A stretch of DNA of 64,000 nucleotides, from positions 62,001-126,000 of the forward strand of contig OENT01000338.1 of assembly GCA_900239685.1 (NCBI GenBank), written 5' to 3'. Numbering within the stretch: position 1 is the first letter of the stretch; every line of letters begins with the position of its first letter. Below, one piece after another: positions 59,290-64,000 of this stretch. The translations under genes and the position numbers were made by a program. Under the pieces are notes generated by a model. That model was not told the origin of the DNA. It did not search any database and saw only the letters and a program-made list of their open reading frames with translations. Origin of the DNA: Rotaria macrura. Taxonomy: Eukaryota > Rotifera > Eurotatoria > Philodinida > Philodinidae.

Positions 59290-60340
59290 GCGTTACGGAA
59301 TTTCATTGTTTTAAATTGTAACAATAATATCTATTCACAAATCACAGTAAATTGTTTGAAAATTTTTATCATAGTTGGAGACCATGATGGCCTACTATCA
59401 ATAAAAATTTCGTTTATTTTCATTTGGTCAAACCTGAGTTATTCGAAAACCATTGAAGGTTACGGAATTTCAATAAATGAAAGCTCTTTTAGGGTGAGCT
59501 GCAAGTTTAACATATTGCTACGAAACGAAACAACATGCACATAAATGTTCGATGTAAAATTTGCTCAGGTGTTCCATAAGCTTTTAGAATATCAAACTAT
59601 TTTTTAACAAGCCTGACTGTATTGAATGAAAAACTAAAAATACTGTTCGTTACGGAATTTCAAGCTTTTTACAAAAATCGAACTTTGAACTTGGATAAAA
59701 GCAAAGAAAATTTTAAAAAACGAAAAAACGTTTTTACGTCTTTGACCAAGAAAATTTTCGAAACTATCAAAATTTAAAGTTTGAACAACTGAATAGTCCA
59801 CCTTGTTCAAAATTCTATGCTGATTCCAAAGATAACAACTAGGGGTGGCACTTTAACTTTACTTTAAAAATTAAAGTTTAAAGTTTACTTTAAGCTTTAA
59901 CAGTTAAAGTTAAAGTATAATACTTTGAAACTTTAACTTTAATAAAAGTAGTGCACAAATGAAAAATAATTTTTAGCTCTTTATGTGCAATTCGGTGTGG
60001 TTTTTAGAGTAACTTTAAGCTTTAAACTTTAAAAATGTTAAAGCACTTTAAACTTTAATTAAATTTACTGTAAAAACCACATAGAACCATACATAAAGAG
60101 CTAAAAATTACTTTTCATGTTTACACTACTTTTAAAGTGTTAAAGTGTTTTGCTTTAATTAAACTTAAAGTTTAAAGTGTTCTTACTTTAAACTTTAACA
60201 CTTTTTTTAAAGTGTTTTAAAGTTCAAGTGCCACCCATAACAACAACATATATGTATATTTATGAACATAAACAGCATAAAACATTCAATAATTTTAAAA
60301 CATCGCGATTTTCGGATACTTATGAAATTCCGTAACGAAT
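59290..60340. repeat. Four copies of GTTACGGAATTTCA
   Basis: The word occurs directly near 59292, 59459 and 59649 and inverted near 60325-60338. The longest pair, TTCGTTACGGAATTTCA at 59646 and its inverse at 60340, could be the ends of an element about 695 bp long that was later hit by the hAT element at 59840. Confidence 0.6.
59840..60236. mobile_element. 397-bp hAT-type element filled with TTTAAAGT words
   Basis: Flanked by a perfect ATAACAAC at 59832-59839 and 60237-60244. The left end TAGGGGTGGCACTTTAAC and the reversed right end GGGTGGCACTTGAAC are inverted repeats, and TAGGGGTGG is a frequent hAT terminus. Almost all of the interior is CTTTAAACTTTAA, TTAAAGTTAAAG and relatives. An inner pair (GGTTTTTA..., AGCTCTTTATGTG) makes it a hairpin. 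No coding capacity. Confidence 0.85.
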
Positions 60341-61718
60341 TATTTATCGGGAACTGAGGAGAAAATGAAATCAAACCACACTGAAAATGAATGTATTCGA
60401 TAGAGCTTCTTGAATTCTATCTGGAAGTGTAGTCTATATTGCAGGAATTTGCAGCATGAGCGAGCAAAACATATAACAAGCAAATTTCATTGCGGACTTT
60501 CATTAAATACAGATGGTTTGTGGGAGCATTACCTTGTTTCGTAGATATCTAAAATTTGTATAAAGGCTATATATTGCAAGAGTACTTCATATTCTGTCAA
60601 TTCATATTTAATTGAAGAGTTTTTATTCTACTCATTCGTGTTTATTTAAAGGCGTATTCCACTACTATCTTTCAGGAAAATTTTTGATTTCATTATCCTA
60701 AGAAAAATTTCATGTCTGCGACATACAAAGCTGCTTAGAAACAGAAATTTTCTCATTTCCTACACTATTGATCATGCTCTTTTCAATAGTAAACTCAACT
60801 TTCTCCACCTTTGAGTTTGAATCTTTCATATGCATGGGTGACTGATGGCTGGTTTTGATCTCATCTAATATCTTATAAAGGAACGGGGCGCATAAGAAGT
60901 CATTTTGAGCCACTTCTCAAACAACGTTGTTCAATATCTCAGTAAATAGAAAATTTTTCGCGGATTCCTATGACTTAATTGGAATATCAAAATGACTGAA
61001 TTTTATATGACATATGGTTGAAACACTAAGATGACTAAATTTTCCTCGTTTTAACTTTAGTTAAGAGAATGTTTGGATTGAAATACTTTCATAGTTTGCA
61101 GATAGTCAGAAGTACTACTTACCATTTGACAGAACTTTTCAAGATGTATATTTCCTGTAATGATTGGCATCTTTCATGAATCATGAACATCATTTGCTGC
61201 ATTCATCTTTTATCCGGTGTATCATCATTACCGCCTTCTAAGAAAATGTTTTCATTATTTTTTTCCTATATTTGGTTACCTCAGGGACTCTGTTATATAC
61301 CGATGGATAGCTCCTAGCTTGGTCTACAAGATGCATAGGTTTCTACCTGAAGAAAAAATTGGCCACATGAAGAAAAATGTCAAATACTCACAACTTACAT
61401 AGAAAAACGAATATAATTCACATGAAATTGCCATTTTCTGACCTAAAATGGCATGATATGATTTTTGCACATTGGAAGAATATGATTCTCATGAAACACA
61501 GCGGCAATATTCGTAAGAAATATGACATGCTTCTTGAAGTTTTTCATCCTCTGGGAGCTTAACATGCAATAGAATACTAGTAAAAAGTAAAAGCGCAGAA
61601 CATAAAGAGGTTACTACTTTCTTGGATCTTTGATTCTATCAAAATCCTCTTCAAGTTAATAAAAAGTTGAAAGTGCGGCTAGGAACAAAGAAAAAATCAT
61701 CTCTGAATTCATACCAAC
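60341..61718. other. Intergenic, nothing recognised
   Basis: Short frames at 60710-60913 and 61217-61562 have no motif or splice support. Confidence 0.4.
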
Positions 61719-61805
61719 ACCAATATCCACATTCCCACTCTTAACCATACACATACTAACACACACTCGAATACCCACACCCATGCCCAAAATCACACCC
61801 GCACA
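61719..61805. repeat. CA-rich degenerate tract
   Basis: Loose repeats of CCCACA, ACACAC and CACACCC. The 14-mer CACCAATATCCACA at 61719 recurs inverted at 63373-63386, so 61719-63386 may be one larger unit. Confidence 0.5.
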
Positions 61806-61829
61806 GATATCTTAGCATCCTTGTCTACA

Positions 61830-62171
61830 GGAGTTGGTGTCACTGAAAGCGGACACAGTCCTCTCGACAACGCATGCATCTTGCAAGGTACCAGTACCAC
61901 GAACGGTTCAAGGACCCCTCATCAAATCTCATGCATCTCCCAAGGTGCGGTTCACAAGGAAAGTGGAGGGACTCCTCTTCACAAACCATACCTCTGCCAA
62001 ACCGTAGTTGTCCTAGCAGGTGGACAGACTCGAGTGAACACAACGTGTATCTTCGTAGGCGCAGGTGCCACGGAATCTGGAGCGACGCATGTCTACATAA
62101 CGTGCATGTCTACAATTTTCAGTGCATGGGAAGTCGGAACGATTCATCCACGCAAATCGAACCTTGTATAG
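61830..62171. repeat. 57-bp minisatellite, six units
   Basis: Six consecutive diverged units of exactly 57 bp start at 61830, 61887, 61944, 62001, 62058 and 62115. In one frame they read as 19-residue repeats of type GxxxTESGxTPLxxxCIxQ, in another as LPRxxxxxxWxDSS. It is GC-richer than its surroundings. Two overlapping frames stay open (61821-62171 and 61874-62236), as expected of a repeat with period divisible by three. Whether it is coding is unknown. Confidence 0.8.
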
Positions 62172-64000
62172 TTGTTCTTCGAAACTCTAACAATGTCAGT
62201 CTCAAACGACAATACTCAAGCCGAATACATCTCTAAACCATTAGCAAACGGCAGAAGCTGCGAGCAGCTGACAATGCGAGACGTCGCATCTCACGTAGAG
62301 AGGTGTCTGGAGATGTCGCGTCTCTTACTTAAAACCACACGAAGAAGAGGCATCTACCCCCTGAGTAGCCGGGGGTAGATAATCTTGAAAATATTTGAAA
62401 GCAGGAGAAGCTAGCAGAAGCCGACAACTTGAGATGCAGAATATCCCGACGTGGATCTCTGTACCAGGGTCACTAATTTTCGGAGTGCAGGTTCTAGTTC
62501 GTTTGCTATTTATATTGATGATGCTAACTTCTCGAGCTTCCCCCATTTGCTGGATCTGACACACGGTTTTCACTAGCCGAAACGGACCTCTTGAGTATAT
62601 ATATATGGTCACATACAGATCGGTCTCAAACGTTTTTAGCGAACAACTCTTTATAAAAGTTTCCTTCCGGACACCATGTAGTGTGGTTAGAATGTAACTG
62701 ATGGAATTCTGTGCGTGTTTGGAAGAGTAAGTTAACGGGTGTTTCTAAGCTACGAGACAGATATTGGGTGTGCGTGTTGAGAATGATCATTGTTCAGTGT
62801 TTGCTGACTGATTCTTTTCACTCTTCCGAGTACAAAGTAGGTGTTCGTGGCTGTTTGTGAGTATAAATTTACAAGGTGTAGATGTTCGTAAGGGTGACTT
62901 ATACCCGATCTTACAAAGTTGGCTATTTGTGGTGTTCGCGTGAATCAGTAATGCACGAATTCGTATGTCGAACTAACTGAATTTATGGTATTCAATCGTT
63001 TTCTTTAATAGTAGTGAAATCTTAATGTAAACTTAAAATTCATGTAAGAGTGACTATCGAATTGCTAATATTAATGGGGAAAGATTAGCATTCATCCATT
63101 TACCCACTAAATAAGCATCGCTAGAAACAAGAGATTTTTCGGATTTCATCGTGCATATTGGTTGATTGATAACTTGTTAAACTGCTGTAGATTACGTACT
63201 GTAGCGAGAAAAAGTTATCTTCATCAATTTTTGATAGAAGAAATAGGCAATAAAATTCTTTGAGGAATATTTACTGTAATACTACGTAGTATCTATAAAG
63301 AAAAACAAATTGAAACTCAACGACGAAGCATCTATGATGATTACTGAATGCATTCAGGTGTATTTTCATGGGTGTGGATATTGGTGAGGGTACACGTCTT
63401 GGTAGTGGTAGCAATATTACGTTTCTTGAACATTCACGTCGACAACTACGATAAACCCCAGCAAAAACGAACTTAGGGTGCGTCGATAGGCGCATAAATC
63501 CGAAAGACGCACGTAGTCGTAAAACAATACACACGACAACAAACCAAGTGAAGGTGCCTGGAACGGTGAAGGATGGGTATGAGTATGGGTTTTGACAATA
63601 TACTCATGATATTCACGCAAACACATTGGCACACACACGACACTGACACACACATCCGCACCCACTACTTGCTTGATAGTAGAAAGACAGAACATGCATG
63701 CATTAATGGAATGTATGAAAACCGTGTTTATATAAACGATGTCACAGACAATTCTTAAATAAAGTAATAAGTTAGAGCCAATATCGCAGTTTGGATCTGT
63801 TCATGGTATTGTCTTTGAACCAGTTGCTCACAACGGCTGTAGTACTGATGGGCACAATAGCTGAGCAAAAGTCCACATGGTTTGGGGTATCCAATGGATT
63901 CCGTTATTGTATGCGATTCGGAAAGGACCATCACGAGAAAAAAGACGTGAAAATTTGTAATACCATAGCACCGGTGCCATGGCAAGTTGTGCCATCTCAT
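62172..64000. other. Right end of window: TG/CA-rich patches, no supported gene
   Basis: GT-rich patches near 62700-62960 and 63355-63400 and a CA-rich patch at 63600-63664 (ACACACACGACACTGACACA) generate mirrored frames. A minus-strand frame open to the edge (63755-64000) has no motif. I see no intact gene. Confidence 0.4.

Noticed and set aside
63755..64000. Partial gene at the right edge
   Set aside because: An open frame with many Tyr, Cys and His but no domain. It may be chance and cannot be tested within the window.

Overview
The window is a stretch of animal nuclear DNA. It is AT-rich and carries spliced protein-coding genes, among them a ZYG11-type substrate receptor and a Golgi GRASP protein, which together point to a metazoan. 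Bdelloid rotifer or another small AT-rich invertebrate is my best guess from composition and from the mix of very short introns, palindromes and diverse DNA transposons. Nothing in the sequence proves the clade. I see no bacterial operon, CRISPR array, rRNA or convincing tRNA.

Layout. The first 38.4 kb holds six genes, all on the minus strand: an MBOAT lysophospholipid acyltransferase (5' part only, running off the left edge), the spliceosomal Sm protein E, a ZYG11B-like N-degron receptor, a GRASP55/65-like Golgi stacking protein, a small unrecognised two-exon gene, and an unrecognised 902-residue nuclear-type protein. I rebuilt exon boundaries by hand. Every junction keeps phase, and the recognised proteins continue family motifs across their junctions. 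Introns fall into two classes: 51-83 nt, and about 790-1900 nt. Four neighbouring genes lie head to tail, with only about 310 bp between ZYG11B and GRASP and about 555 bp between SNRPE and ZYG11B. The proteins serve unrelated housekeeping roles (lipid remodelling, splicing, protein quality control, Golgi structure), so this is a gene-dense neighbourhood, not a pathway cluster.

From 38.5 to 64 kb I find no intact host gene. That half is a mosaic of repeats: a decayed mariner-type element (DD41D spacing, frameshifted), a TA-flanked 491-bp palindromic MITE, several large hairpins, a 57-bp minisatellite, CA/TG-rich tracts, and many small elements with terminal inverted repeats. The gene-rich half also carries such elements, plus a nearly perfect 755-bp inverted duplication with a 1.4-kb spacer.

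The most interesting pattern is an architecture shared by at least eight otherwise unrelated non-autonomous elements. Each has short terminal inverted repeats, and its interior is filled with its own short, mostly self-complementary word (CCCATCCCAT, TTTAAAGT, CAAGTCAA, CGTATACG, GGATCCGAT, GGTACC, TACGCGTACG, CAAGATCTTG). Three of them have near-perfect or perfect 8-bp target duplications and hAT-like ends. I infer that the words are arrays of transposase-binding sites, or sequence selected for hairpin formation, that have taken over the interior of each family.
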